From Grammothele lineata (taxonomy: Eukaryota > Basidiomycota > Agaricomycetes > Polyporales > Polyporaceae): a stretch of DNA of 64,000 nt. Positions within the stretch are counted from its first letter, which is position 1. Every line of letters starts with the position of its first letter. Shown here one piece after another: positions 48,210 through 60,163 of the stretch. Location: positions 1-64,000 of the forward strand of contig NDFF03000161.1 of NCBI GenBank assembly GCA_002150815.3, read 5' to 3'. A program made the translations under genes and the position numbers. The notes beneath the pieces are model-generated. The model made no database searches. It was not told the origin of the DNA and was given only the letters and a program-made list of their open reading frames with translations.

Positions 48210-49557
48210 ATGGACGATAAACGCGCCCGAACGTACGTACGTCTCTTCCCTCTGCTTGACTTCCGCTGAGGTCAAAGGACAGCTTGGAGGCGCTGGAGCG
48301 GTTTATACAGTCCCAGAAGGCCGCGCTCGAGAGGACCTACGCCGACATAGACCGGCTCAAGCAGCTTCGCGAGGAAGTCGTCGATGAGCCTTCCATTACT
48401 TTCGAAGCGCTACAGGATAAGGTGCGTCCCTCTTTCCTCTTCTACTCGAGCCTCTGTTGAATCCTCCCTAGCTCAATGCTCCCGCCTTCAAACTGAGCGA
48501 GCAGCTCGACGCCATGCCCCTGCTCCCCACCGACCTCGACTGGTCCGTCTTCAAAGGCGCCAACCCTCAGCCCTTCGTAGCCATGGCGGCCAACGCGCGC
48601 GCCGCGCTAAACGCCCCCGCCCCTCCCTCCAACGTCCCCGTCGTCCCGAACGCCCTTCGCCAGTTCATCGCCGCTCAGCGCGCGGCGCTCGTCGACCCCG
48701 TTTTACGGAACTTCCGCCTCCCGGAGGATCTCGCGCTACTCTCGTCGGACGAGGAGGGCGAGGCCGACCCTCAGGAGCTCCGGCGCGCCCGTGAGCGCGA
48801 GAAGATCCGCGAGCTCAAGAAACGGCGCATCGTTGGCGAGGACGAGGGCGGGCACGGGGGCTCGGGTCGCGGGTTGGGACTCGGAGGTCTTGGGCTGCGC
48901 AAGCCCGTCGCGGGCGTGTTCATCCGAAGGGACGTCGAGGACGAGGCGGCGGAGGTGGTGGACATGTCGATGGGCGAGGAGGGCGGGAGCGAGGGGGCGC
49001 TGCCGATGGCGGTCGATACGCCGCCCACGAGCGTCGCGTCGCCGGCGTCGGCTGCGCCTCCATTGCCCAAGGAGAGCGCTGGGAAGGAGAAGAGGTCCAC
49101 TCGGAAGACACAGGATGTCAAGTCTACGGCGGATCGCTCTAAACCTTCCGGCCGGCCCAAGATCACGATCAAACTGAAGCTGGGCCCTGCGCCCGCATCT
49201 GCGCCTACGCCTGCACCGGAGGAAGACGCCGAACCGCCGCCTGAGAAGAAGAGCAAGCCGAAGTCGGAGACGTACAAACAGCCGTGGTCGGTGTCCGAGC
49301 AGCATCTATTGGAGCGTCTGCTGGATGAGATACCGGAAGGCGAGAAAAATAGGTACGTCTTAACGTCTTTAGTCCACGCTTGTACACCGCAGTTAACACC
49401 CTGGGACGCCAGATGGCTCAAGATCTCGAAGGCGATGGGCGGGCGGCGGACACCCCGCCAAGTGGCAAGCCGTGTGCAGAAGTTCTATGAAAAGTTGAAG
49501 CGGTTTGGGGTCGAAGTGGGCGGGAGCAAGTCGGCAGCTGGCGCTGGCGGTAGCTGA
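48210..49557 (+). CDS. SANT/Myb-domain protein (ZZZ3-like)
   Basis: Four exons: 48210-48232, 48271-48421, 48472-49352, 49413-49557; 399 residues. The N-terminus is a coiled coil (SLEALERFIQSQKAALERTY, IDRLKQLREEV). The middle is low-complexity, with acidic, Ala/Pro and Lys-rich stretches including GRPKITIKLKLGP. The C-terminus, about residues 329-388, is a SANT/Myb fold: PWSVSEQHLLERLLDEIPEG, WLKISKAMGGRRTPRQVASR, VQKFYEKLKRFG. This resembles the SANT domain of ZZZ3, a metazoan ATAC histone-acetyltransferase subunit, but no ZZ zinc finger is present. Probably a nuclear chromatin or transcription factor. The exon 3/4 join inside the SANT domain restores the conserved tryptophan. The first intron is only 38 bp, the shortest used here. 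Confidence 0.8.
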
Positions 49558-49906
49558 CCCCGGCGGGACCGTACTTACCCGGCATATACCCCCGTTACGC
49601 ATACGTACCCTACACTTTGTAGACTATGCCCTGGACAGAGCTGTATCTATAGTCTTTTTCGCCTGATGTGCCGCCGACGATGCGCCGTGTGCGGTCGTGG
49701 ACAGAGTCCGAGGCGGATGGGGGAGAAGGAAGGCGATCATCTGACCGATCACGGTTCCTTCACGGCGCGGCACCGGTCGCCCAGTCGTGAACTGTCCCAG
49801 CTCGCCGCCGGTCTCTGCCAGCGCATCCTTCTCTCTCTCTTGCCCTCACTTCGCTCATTCGTTGCCCTTAATACTCTCTGCCACGACCCGCACGCCGCAG
49901 GACGAC
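49558..49906. other. Intergenic: SANT gene to PBDC1
   Basis: 349 bp. It holds the 3' UTR of the SANT gene and a pyrimidine-rich leader (about 49820-49900) before the PBDC1 start. Confidence 0.6.
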
Positions 49907-51122
49907 ATGACCACGCAGTTCGACCCCAACAACGCGCAGAATCTCGTCGAGGTGCGCGCCCGTCCGATCCGTGCTAGTCCCAGTCCTATAAGCCCGATGT
50001 GCTCATCGACATTACCCGACGCCCTACCCCTGCCGCCGCCGCCCCACAGATCGAGAAACAGTGAGTGGGAGATGCGCTCTATATGTTCTTAACACCGTCG
50101 TTCAACGTGCCCCCTACGAAGATTCGCCGTCAAGGCCGTCGAGCACGCCCAGGTGTGTGCCGTCCATTCCGCTGTCCATCCGTTCCGCTTTCTCACGTCG
50201 CCCTCCGTCCCTCCGTCCCCGCTGTGTATGCCGACTTGTAGACCTACTGGAATTTGCTCGAGAAGGTCGCTCCTCGCGAGCTGAAGCTCACCAAGTACGT
50301 CCAGTCCTACCGCTATGTGTCCTGACGCTAATACATCCTGTTTACTCCCTTTGCTTCCCGCTACACCCGGTACATATCCGCTTGTACAGGATCGACGATG
50401 AGATCTTCGAGGATGCGATATCCTCCTTCCCCGAGCTCGCCGAGAACGACCACGCGAAACTCATCAAGCTCGACGAGGAGTGGCTGAAGAACGAGTCGGG
50501 CAAGAAGCGTTGGAGAGACTTCATTGCGCGGTAAGCTCAGACTCCCGTCCTCTCCGCCTGACAGTCGCGCGAGCAGAATGTGACTCCGCCTCGACGTGCA
50601 GGTACGAGAAGAAGATCAAGGACTACAACTTCGGCTCCCTCATCCGCACGGACGCGCGCGACGAGTACAGCGAGACGAATACCATCTTCGTCACCCGAAT
50701 ACAGGTGCGCCTCCCCGCTCTTCCCTTCAATATGTCATCCCAGGTTGCCCGAGCTGACCGCGCGTCCTGCATGTCGCTCTCGGTGCCGGCCGTCGCTTGC
50801 ATCACCGCCTGCGCGCGCGCTCCCTTGCCTCCCATGTGCTCGCGTTCGCGTGTGCCGCCGGCTCTTCTTCTTCCGGACGCGCCTCTCTCGCGCGTTCACC
50901 CCACGCGCCCCTTGTCCCGCCAATCGCTACCGCTTTGCTCGCCTCTATCTGCTGCGTCCTGGTGGGGTGCAGTTCTACGTGTTCGAGATCGCGCGGAACC
51001 GTCTGGGGCTGAACGACGGCGCGCACGAGATCGCGAAGGCGGAGGCGGCGAAGGAGAAGGAGAAGGCCGAGAAGGAGAAGGCGCGCGCGGAGCGCGAGAA
51101 GGCGAAGAAGAAAAAGAACTGA
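49907..51122 (+). CDS. PBDC1: PBDC1 / Ypl225w (Chp1) family protein
   Basis: Seven exons: 49907-49951, 50050-50060, 50122-50152, 50242-50294, 50390-50530, 50602-50704, 50973-51122; 177 residues. It matches the small conserved eukaryotic family of human PBDC1 and yeast Ypl225w: IEKQFAVKAVEHAQTYWNLL, KIDDEIFEDAISSFPEL, RYEKKIKDYNFGSLIRTD, then FYVFEIARNRLGLND. The yeast protein is reported as a ribosome-associated chaperone for folding the GTPase domain of eEF1A. The C-terminus is a highly charged Lys/Glu/Ala tail of about 35 residues that the yeast protein lacks. Exon 2 is an 11-nt microexon encoding the start of the conserved IEKQF motif. The last intron (268 bp) is long and its interior is GC-rich. 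Confidence 0.9.
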
Positions 51123-53994
51123 GCTCGCGCGGGGCGGCGGGCGAGCGGGCGTCGCTTGGTATATCATACCTCTCATGGGATGTACATGGTGTAGCGTGTA
51201 TGGTGTAAAAAGGGTAATGCAGAACACTTGGGATGTAATATGTCGGGTGGTACAGCGAGCGGCTGGAATACGTCGACGCTGACTTGGACATAAGGAGCTT
51301 ATGATCATACGAGGCGTGTGGCATTTGCAGTGCGCGATGCCTCGAAACTCGGAGCCGTCTTCGCTCGACGGTTTGGTCCAGCCACCCTCGCGCTGCAGGC
51401 ACTGGCTCTAAGCGATGAGGGGCGTGTACAGATTACTAAGCCTCGATAGTGGCTCTGATTGGCTCACGAGCTCAGGCTACAGCCCAAGGAGACATCGCGT
51501 CTTGATACCCCTGACCAGTAACTCTGTTCTGTATCGTCGGTGGTAGAAGGCAAAGTACACGGTAGGCTTTGCAGAGCGGCGGCAATAGGACTGTACCTTA
51601 AGGTAAGTGGCTTCAGATCAACGCTCCCGACTCCCCGGATGTTGTTAACGGCATCCTGCGATACGTACTTGATAGTTACATACAGGACGACTTTAACTAT
51701 GCATTAAGCTTGGATATCCCGAGGACAAAGACGTTGTACCGAGCGTACCCCATCACTATGCCGCCGTCCCTGTTCAAACAGTGGTAGCCAACACAAGAAG
51801 TTGGCTCGCGCTGTGTTCCTCCTATTTTCAAGCCCTTCCGGACGGTGCCCAGAGAGGCCGGCGACGGGCCACTGCGCGGGATAGCCAACTTGTCGTCGTC
51901 ATGCATGCGCTCATAGAAATTCTTGGCGTACTACGATTACGAGTAAGTCATGTTCGCTGCGCCAGTGTTGCTCTTTTCCATATCCCGATGACCACTATGA
52001 TCCTGAGACTAGGCTCTTGCTCATTGCAGATACCTGAGACGTAGGATGGTTGATTACCCTGGGCCCTATGTCACGTTCAGTGACCAAGAGTCTTAGTGCA
52101 ACCTCATCATGGCCATGCAGTGTGTCGCGCCTGCTCTTCTTGGTGAGTATCTCTTTTTGAATGTATTTTTAATGACACGCTAGACATAATCTGCTTTGAA
52201 GCGCAACCGTTATAGGAGGCGGGTTTTTCGCGTGGATATGTTTATTCTGACCCCGCTCGAATACCTTTTGTTTACTCCGTAAATGAGATGAAAGGTATCA
52301 TCGAACAATAAGCTCGCTATATGCGTTCCGGGCGCAATATGTTTGCCTTCGAGTACTTGGTTCAACGCAATCATGTGGGAAGCAGCTTATAAACGAGGTG
52401 GGTTATTCGCCATATTTCTATTGTAGCCTGTTTTCTGATGAGTTTCTCAAGGGCGCTTTTTGGACAGGCTTTGGCCTCCTAGCCGGGGTTATTGGCGCCA
52501 GCGTCGGTTTACCACGCGCGCATGGGCCCGTTTCCTGTCGCGCTTTGAGGGCTGTGCGAGAGCAATATAGGTGCCGCTCCCACTGCCATGTCCGAAGCCA
52601 ATGGTCCTTTCTCTCCTTCGTCCATCATCCCCCATCCTTTCCTCCTTGCTTTCACGCCACTCCCAGCTACATCACTCTTGTGTCTGCGGTGACCAGTCCT
52701 CGAGTCACCGACCCTGACCATCGAATTTCATTCGGCCTATGAACGAGGCCCCCATCTACACGCTGTCAGACGATGCCTTGTTCGTGGGGGCTTGTGATGC
52801 GATCGCCGACTTGCCACTCCAGGCTTAACCCATGCGGTATTGCCTCTTCCGCTCAGTCGCTACTTAAACACCTTGTCGTCGACCTGCCGACGAGTGGTAC
52901 AAAGCCCACCACCTCCAGACATGTATCAAACACCCAATCCATACCCAGACCACAGGGTCATTATATTCGCGGCCATACGACTGCGTACCCTTGGCCTCTC
53001 GAAGCCTTGAGGTTTGAGAACCTATTACGCGGGGTTGTGGGACCACCAGCAGATCTCCGCGGGGAACCAATTTAGGTGCGCGTTCATAATCGTTCCTTTG
53101 TCCCCACTAGCCCGCCCTCCCGCACGACGCCGGACAACGCTGAAACGCCACGGCGCATGCGTGGCAGCCTGGGCACGAGGCTACCAAATGCATGACCATG
53201 AGCTCCGCCCGACCCGGTGTCCTTGGAACGAGGCGGGGGAACGGCGGCTGCCCTGCTCGCCCGGAGTGGCGTCCCCGCGCGGGATCGCGTGGGCTGCCGC
53301 TGGGAGCGCGGGGGTGCTATGTCGCCCGAAGTCGGACTTTGCCATGGACGTCGCAGACCTCTTCCCGCAGACCCACCGCCTCATCGATGGCGAGATTGGC
53401 AGCGATGAGGGCGATAGGGCCGATGAGCAGCAGGGGAGCTCCCTGGCTGCCGCAGACCGCCCATGCAAGTCCGTATTCGCCAGGCTATTATTCGACGGAT
53501 TCGGACAGCTGCCTGATGCAGCCGCGCTGCTGCTGATTTGTGCATTGAAGGACGCGCAATATTCCTGGGTGACAGCCGAGGGAGCCCTGGCAACGTTGTG
53601 TGCCGTCTTTGGGTGCGCGTCGGGAAGGAGGCGAGGGCGGAAAAGTCTTGCGTTGTTCGCGGCGGGGAGCAGCGCCGGGGACGGGCGGGGAGGCGGGAGG
53701 TAGGCGGGTGTTTGGCGGTGTTTGGCGCGGTGGGCGGGGCTTTGGCGGGGGACAAACAACTTCCATTGGCGGCAGTTTGCAATCCGCCGCAGGCCTTGGT
53801 CTTGCTTTATGCCCATCGGCCCTGCAAGCGCACAAAACCTCCCAAGGCCATGTCGCCACGCTCGCCCTTTCCTATAAGACCACCGCGGTCGCTGCTCTCA
53901 GCTCTCACTCATCCCGCTCCCTCGTCCTGCCCGCACTCGCTCTTGCCACTCGGGTCGCGCTCCCCCCGTTTCCCGCTCCCTCCCCCGGTTTTCG
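51123..53994. other. Long intergenic region, possible gene remnants
   Basis: 2.87 kb with no intact gene. Short hydrophobic glycine-rich peptides are encoded near 52115-52250 and 52450-52530, but stops and the lack of matching splice sites prevent a model. The GC-rich open frames at 53014-53816 overlap on both strands without domains. Confidence 0.45.
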
Positions 53995-55210
53995 ATGGTC
54001 CGCGTCCAGCGCAATTCGCCCAAAGAACGCGCCTGGGCGACTGCAGGAAACTACGACCGCTTCCACCACCCGCGCCAGCTCTGGCAAACCAGCAAGCTCC
54101 GTGCCCGCAGACCCCTGCCCATTAACCCCCTCAATTACCTAGAACATCCGTACACCAAGGAGGCCAAGATGCATGTCGCGACCGCCCCCGAACCGCTCGA
54201 GTACCCGCTCGTTGGTGATGTTCCTCTCGTCGCCCCCAACGCCTGGCGTACCCTCCCCAAGACCTTGGAGAAGCCCACGAACATCCCGGAGATCGACGTG
54301 GAGAACATCTATGCCGCCGCGCCGGCGTACCGGGGTATCCCCGCGGAGCACGTCCGCCAGCTCTGGCCCACCCTTGGTCTCAAGTGAGTGCTTTCTCTCT
54401 TCCTGCGCGCACCCACCCTCTAATCCCGATTTGTCCCCGCTCCCTCCCCTCGCGCGCGCGCTCCGCAGACCACTCGGGCTTTTCCAGACCCTGTTCGTTG
54501 ACCCACCCAAGAGCGCGCTGCCCGCGACGTACAACATCATCCTGAAAGATATCGGCCTCGTGACGTGCTCGACTCACATCTTCGGTGTCTTCCCGCCTGC
54601 GTTCACCTGCCAGAGCGGGGACGACCCCGTGCAGCGCCTAGCCGCGCGCCATCTCCGCTACCGCCGCCGAGTAAACTTCTACCCAACGCACGCCGTGATC
54701 TGGGCCGCGCACTGCGCGCGCCTCCCGCGCATGCAGCCCGAGACCGTCGCGGTCAAGCTCGTCCGCCCCCCGACGGACGAGGCCGGCGCCGCGAGCGTCG
54801 TGCGCCTGCCGGTGGCGCCCATCCCGCTCCCCTGCCCGGCCCAGTTCGAAACTCTCGAAGTGTACCTCTACTCGCGCCACAAGGGCGTGTTCGTCAAGGC
54901 GATCCTCGCGCACCCTCTCCTGCAAGCCCCCGACCTGCTCCCGATCGTCTCGGCGATGGACCGGTTCGAGGTCGCACCCGTCGTGCGCTCGCTCATTAAG
55001 CGCTACCGCACCGTCGACGACCTCCTCCGCGTCGCGAGCGGCGTCTTTGGCTGCTACCACAACATGATGGTCCTCGGCGTCGTCGACGACGGCGCGTGGG
55101 CCTCGGTCAACTACGCGTGGCAGGTCGTCCTCGCCGCGATCGAGATGCTCGAGACCGTCGGCGCCGACGTGGACATCCCGGACGCCCCGGCGGCGGCTCC
55201 GGCGGCCTAG
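53995..55210 (+). CDS. Possible Clp1-like (clampless) protein
   Basis: Two exons, 53995-54383 and 54469-55210; 376 residues. No catalytic domain is visible. The middle, VNFYPTHAVIWAAHCARLP, followed by LPVAPIPLPCPAQFETLEVYLYSRHKGVFVKAIL, has the layout I associate with basidiomycete Clp1-like proteins: a 'xxPTHxxxxAxHCxxLP' segment, a Pro-rich stretch, then 'LxxYLYxxR'. Clp1 of Coprinopsis is needed for clamp-cell formation downstream of the mating-type genes, and many agaricomycetes carry several paralogues. The assignment rests on memory of that pattern, not on a search. The N-terminal 130 residues (MVRVQRNSPKERAWATAG, with NPLNYLEHPYTKEAK further on) I do not recognise. The C-terminus is rich in Asp and Ala/Pro. 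An 85-bp intron separates the two parts. Confidence 0.6.
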
Positions 55211-57603
55211 GCCTCCGTCGTCGTTGACCACCCGATCGCGGTTGTGATTGTGAGTGGTTTGCACACGTTCTCGCTTATGGGCATGTCGCGCTGACACGTT
55301 GCGCTCCAGATGAATCGGGTCGGGTCGGTCACAGTGCTCAAGTTCAGGCTATCCAAGAAAGCCGGAAGAGCGGCGGGTCTCGGAGTCCATCGATGCCTGC
55401 TGCCCCCGACTCCGCGTGTTCGAGCTCGGACTACTTATGCTTATGCCCTTATATTCTACTTCCCGACTATGTCAATCGCTCACTTGTATCGCTAGCGTAA
55501 AGGATATCATCTACTACTATGTTTGTATATGGACCAATGTTACATGTTATGTTCCCCCTGTTTGCGCGCCGTACCACGTACGCCACGCGAGCGATCGATC
55601 GTGCCGATCACAACGTTGTTTGCGCGTTCAAGCCCCAACAGGGGCGGAGTGGCAGGTGTCCCGCGCACGCTGTCGAGGGTTTGTACTCAACGCCACGCGC
55701 GGCGCGCGCGAGGTTTCAAAGATCCAGCATTGCGGCACCGCGTTTGTCAGATCATGGCCTCCCGCCGAGTTTTCACGCCTTCTGATGTCCGGATATTTCG
55801 TCTTATCGTCATAACGAAATCCGCGTACCAATATAGACCTTTCAAAGTAAGCTTAACATATCAGCAGACTGAGACGTACTGAGCTGAGTGCAATCCCTCC
55901 AGAAATCGGCAAATGCATCAGGTCCCAATCGAAGTCAAAGACAGATACGGGAGTCCGTCGCCGTATCCACCGTGCCTTTCAAGTCTCCGCCGTGTCGAGC
56001 GATATAAACGTATCGGTCGCGCCTCACTTTGGCCAGAGAAAGTGCAATATTATGCTACGCTAGTGTCGGCGCGTTCCATGAGATCCTAAGATGTCAAACG
56101 ATACTACCGAGGCCCCGCCCGCACGCTCACTGTAGGTGTGATTGCCTGAAGCTCGCACCGTAAGCTCGCGACATTCCCTTGGCCCGTTGTATCCTTGCCA
56201 AAGTCCACAGCGCGAGGCATTACCTTCGCGATCTCTCCGGGCCCTTTACGCTTTTGTTCGCCATCCCACCGACCAAGTCACCACCGCTCGCGATGTCTCT
56301 ATCGCCACCCGCGACCTTGTCCTAGTGTTCTTCGCGGTCCTTGGTGGAGCCACAGACGGGCGAGACCGTCGTACTGGCTAAATTGTCCACAATGTGGTCG
56401 CGGAGGGATTTGACGGCCCAGGTGTCCTGGAGGTTCGTCTATATATGCCGGAATTCTCGGTAGATCTTCACCGTTTGTATCCCAGGAGATTCTTCGACAT
56501 CACCGCCGTCGAAGCTAGAAGCTGATTCAGAGCTAAGAAGGGCGTTCGAGCTCTTCCCAATGGGCCCTGGCCGCGTCTCCGACGAACCCGGTTGAGCAAT
56601 GATGGGGGAGCATTGAGGGGATGTTTTCGCGAATTCCATGACGTGTAATATCTGGCGAGTTACCCAGGCGGACTATATACCATATTGCTAGAGAAGAGGA
56701 GCTCTTTCGGAGGAGAGGGGAGGTGACATGCAGCTCGAAAGAGAGGACGGCAGACGATGGCAGGGAATATCAGCGGGGCGGTCGGTGGCGGTCGGTGCCG
56801 TGCGTCCACTGTCCTCGGACGCATAGACGCCCGTATTTCAGGAACTGGTGTGAAAGTGCTACTAAAGTTGGACGTGGGCGTTTCGCAGGGTACAGGGGCA
56901 CACATCACCCTCCGCCTCCTCCTTCTCCACACGTTGCGGTGATATCATGCCCGCGAGCTTCGCGACAGATTCTACCGTGGATTCCACGACGCACGCACCG
57001 CGTTTTTTTGTTCCCGCAGCCCCATGTGAGTAAATCTGCTTTACGCGCTGTACCGTTAATACTAGGATCCCTCAGTTGGTACTCAGCTTATATTCTAGGC
57101 CTATACGCGATTTTATCACTAACACATACATTCATTCAACAGTTGTATGCAACGATGTGATTGATTGTTGTGGTTTAAGACTGCGAGATAAGTTCGTTGA
57201 GGCTAGCCGCTAAGATGGCACCTGCTACATACAAGTGCATTCATTCATCGGCACGTAAACGCACGCTAGACATCCGGCCCCCCTGTACCGACCGGGGCGT
57301 CATGCCCAGTTGCGTGTGTCCATTGCTTCCTCGCTTCCCAGTCCGCTAACAGCGCATTGTGACAGCCCGCCTTACGTCTCATTGGTCAGTCCGGCCCGTC
57401 TCAACGCCAATATGGTGTATCCATGATTCCACAGAAGGCTGATCGCGTGAACAGGACCTACGGAGGTGGTAGCCAAGAGAGTTGGACTGGGACCAAAGGT
57501 CTTATAAAAGGGCGGGCATCCAGCCGGTAATGGCTCCAGGACCCACGCACTTATCGACGATCGTAACCTCTCCACACCATTCCACACTATCGCGCTAGAG
57601 ACC
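55211..57603. other. Intergenic before the P450 pair
   Basis: 2.4 kb with no supportable gene. It ends with the P450-1 promoter. Confidence 0.55.
57503..57510 (+). promoter_or_regulatory. TATA box of P450-1
   Basis: tataaaag, 101 bp upstream of the P450-1 start codon. Confidence 0.7.
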
Positions 57604-60163
57604 ATGTCTTTGAGCCCTGTCATTCTTGCTTGCGCTGCGTTTGTTCTGCTCGCATTCATGCGCAGGGCATTCCGGCGTAAGGACCTATCCAACCTTCGTG
57701 GTCCACCGGCTGCGTCCAAGCTGTTCGGTAAATACTTTTATGCTCTAATTTCCTTACCGCCCGAAAAATTTACAATCATGCCAATATCACTTCAGGGAAC
57801 GAGTACGAGCTGCTTCACCAGAAAGAGGTTGGCTACTTGGACTTCAAGTGGATGCGCGAGTACGGCGCGACGTGGCGTACCCACAGCTACTTTGGGGTGA
57901 GTGCCCTTCAAGGCCTCTCAGTCGCAGCTATAACCGGACATCCTGACTCACCCACAAATTCCATGCTGTAGGTCGAACAGATTATGACCGCCGATCCTAA
58001 GGTATGCGACATCGATATATGTTCAGAGGAGGTTGTTCTCGATATGTCATGCGCTAACACTTGGTTTGTCCCTACTGGAAGGCGCTTCAACACGTCTTGC
58101 ACAAGTCAGGATACAACTATTACAAGCGTATGGATGTCAACCATCTGACGTACCTCAGTTTGGGTCCTGGAATTCTCTGGTCGGAAGGTTGGTTTTGTTA
58201 TCCCCTTTAACGGTCCGGCGGTACGACTTAAGATGATCTATTGTAGGAGAGATGCACCAGCGTCATCGCAAAGTCATGAATCCCGCGTTCAGCGCGCAAC
58301 AACTGAAGCAGTTCCTACCACTGTTCCAGAGCACTGTGGGAAAGGTAATTGAGTACGGTTGTATATCGTGAAAGTCAGTCTGAGAATGCTCGGTGTAGCT
58401 CGTTGACAAGTGGAAGGCTCAGATCACCGAGAAATCGAGTGCCGTGATCCTGGTCGACAAATGGCTCGCGCGTTCGGCGCTCGACATCGTCGGAAAAGGT
58501 GTGTTTGTTCCGCGCCCTGAGCGTCTTGTATCCACCGCTCTGACAAAAGCTTTAGCGTCGTTTGACCACCACTTCGGTGCGCTCGACGACATGAGTAGCC
58601 CGCTCGCCAAGGAATACAGCACTATTTTGTTAGTTTGCCCTTTTCCGCTTCAATGTTACCTCTCACCGTGTCGATCTTCCTTTTAGCAAGGACACGTCGC
58701 TCCATCCTACTAAACCAACCCTCCTCTGGCGCGGCATGTGGCAATACTTCCCGGAGATTGTCCTCAAGGCCACCAAGTATACGCCCGCCAAGATATATGC
58801 CCGTCTCCGCAAGCTTAACGCCATGTTTGCGGACATCGGGCGTCCTCTCATGAAGTCGACCGTCGAGGGCTGGGATGACTCCCGCAACGACAAGCGGGAC
58901 GTCCTGAGCGTTCTGAGTGAGTCTATTCTCTTGTTTATGCTTGGTCTGTGGTTGACGTTCTACCCTCCGCCTTGATAGTCAAGGCAAACGCGTCCGAGAA
59001 CGCACGCACTAGGCTTACCGAGAGCGAGGTGCTCGCGCAGATGCACCACCTCACCGCTGCGGGCCAAGAGACGACGTCCAGCACGCTCTCATGGATGCTC
59101 TACGAGCTCTCGAGCCGGCCCGAGTATCAAGAGCGTATGCGTGCTGAGATCAGAGCCGCTCGTGCCATTGCAATCGACCGTGGCGACAGCGCGCTCACGC
59201 TGGAGGACCTGGACGGAATGAAGGTCACGCTCGCCGTGATCAAGGTGCGTTGTTGTGGGTGTCGATATTCAGGTGGGGACAGGTTACTGACCCGAGACCA
59301 GGAAACCCTACGATTCCACCCGATCGCATTCCATCTCACGCGTGTGGCAGGGAAAGATGACGTCATCCCGCTTTCTGAGCCCGTGATCGGCAAGAACGGC
59401 AAGATGATCCACGAGCTGCCCGTTTCCGCCGGGACAAACGTCGTGATCTCCATTTGCGCGTACAATCGGTGAGCGTGGAGATCGCTCCCGTTCCTCCTAT
59501 CCTTGAGTTCAGGAAACATCGCTGACATCCACGGCGTGATTCTACCGAGTGAAGCCTTACCAGTGTGTGGGGGCCAGATGCCGACTCCTGGAACCCGGAG
59601 CGCTTCCTCGGACCCGAGAGTGAGAAGCAGGTCAAGGTCGGAGTGTACGCTAACTTGTGAGTGGTGACCCCTGTTCCTGGGAGCGCATCGTCCCGTTCGT
59701 GCTGATCCTGGTCCTGCGACCGTTGATAGGCTCACCTTCTGTAAGTAAACAAACCCATGCTTATAGAAACATGCTCGAAACTCAATTTACTTTTACAGCC
59801 GCCGGACTGCGCGCCTGCATCGGGTGAGTTTCGCCGCGCGCTACTACTCTGATGAATCGTCAAGTACTGACAAATGTTCGTCACTCGGCTGCTTTCTCTT
59901 TCCCTGGGCTCGTTTAGATGGCGCTTTGCGTGAGTGATTCCTCGGTGCACTTCCATTACCAAGTCTCTAATCTACATGGTCGGCATAGCTTGTACCAGCT
60001 CCAGGCCGTTGCTGCGGAGCTCCTGGGGCAGTTCGAGTTCGCCTTGCCGGAGGACATGCCCAAAGTGTTACGTGTTCCTGGTTCAACGATGGTTCCCATG
60101 GTTGAGGGCAAAAACGGGGTGACCCTCTCGGCCATGCCGCTCCGCGTCTCTCTGGCCCAGTGA
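57604..60163 (+). CDS. Cytochrome P450 monooxygenase, copy 1
   Basis: Fifteen exons: 57604-57727, 57796-57896, 57972-58001, 58082-58187, 58247-58344, 58399-58498, 58550-58628, 58687-58916, 58979-59244, 59302-59468, 59564-59656, 59730-59740, 59799-59823, 59918-59929, 59989-60163; 538 residues. An N-terminal membrane anchor (LSPVILACAAFVLLAFM) is followed by a complete P450. The I-helix AAGQETTS is at 316-323, ETLR (ExxR) at 379-382, NPERF at 444-448, and the haem loop FSAGLRACIG at 468-477 with Cys475. It is ER-bound and uses a P450 reductase to oxidise an unknown lipophilic substrate. The haem loop is split over exons of 11, 25 and 12 nt. Exon sizes match the next gene almost exactly, so the two are tandem duplicates. 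Confidence 0.92.

Noticed and set aside
48736..49421. Long minus-strand frames (up to 216 codons) opposite the SANT gene
   Set aside because: Shadow of GC-rich, low-complexity coding sequence on the plus strand; Arg/Ser-rich with no domain.
53014..53816. Overlapping open frames on both strands (229 and 211 codons)
   Set aside because: No recognisable domain, no introns and no conserved motif; long frames are expected by chance in such GC-rich DNA.
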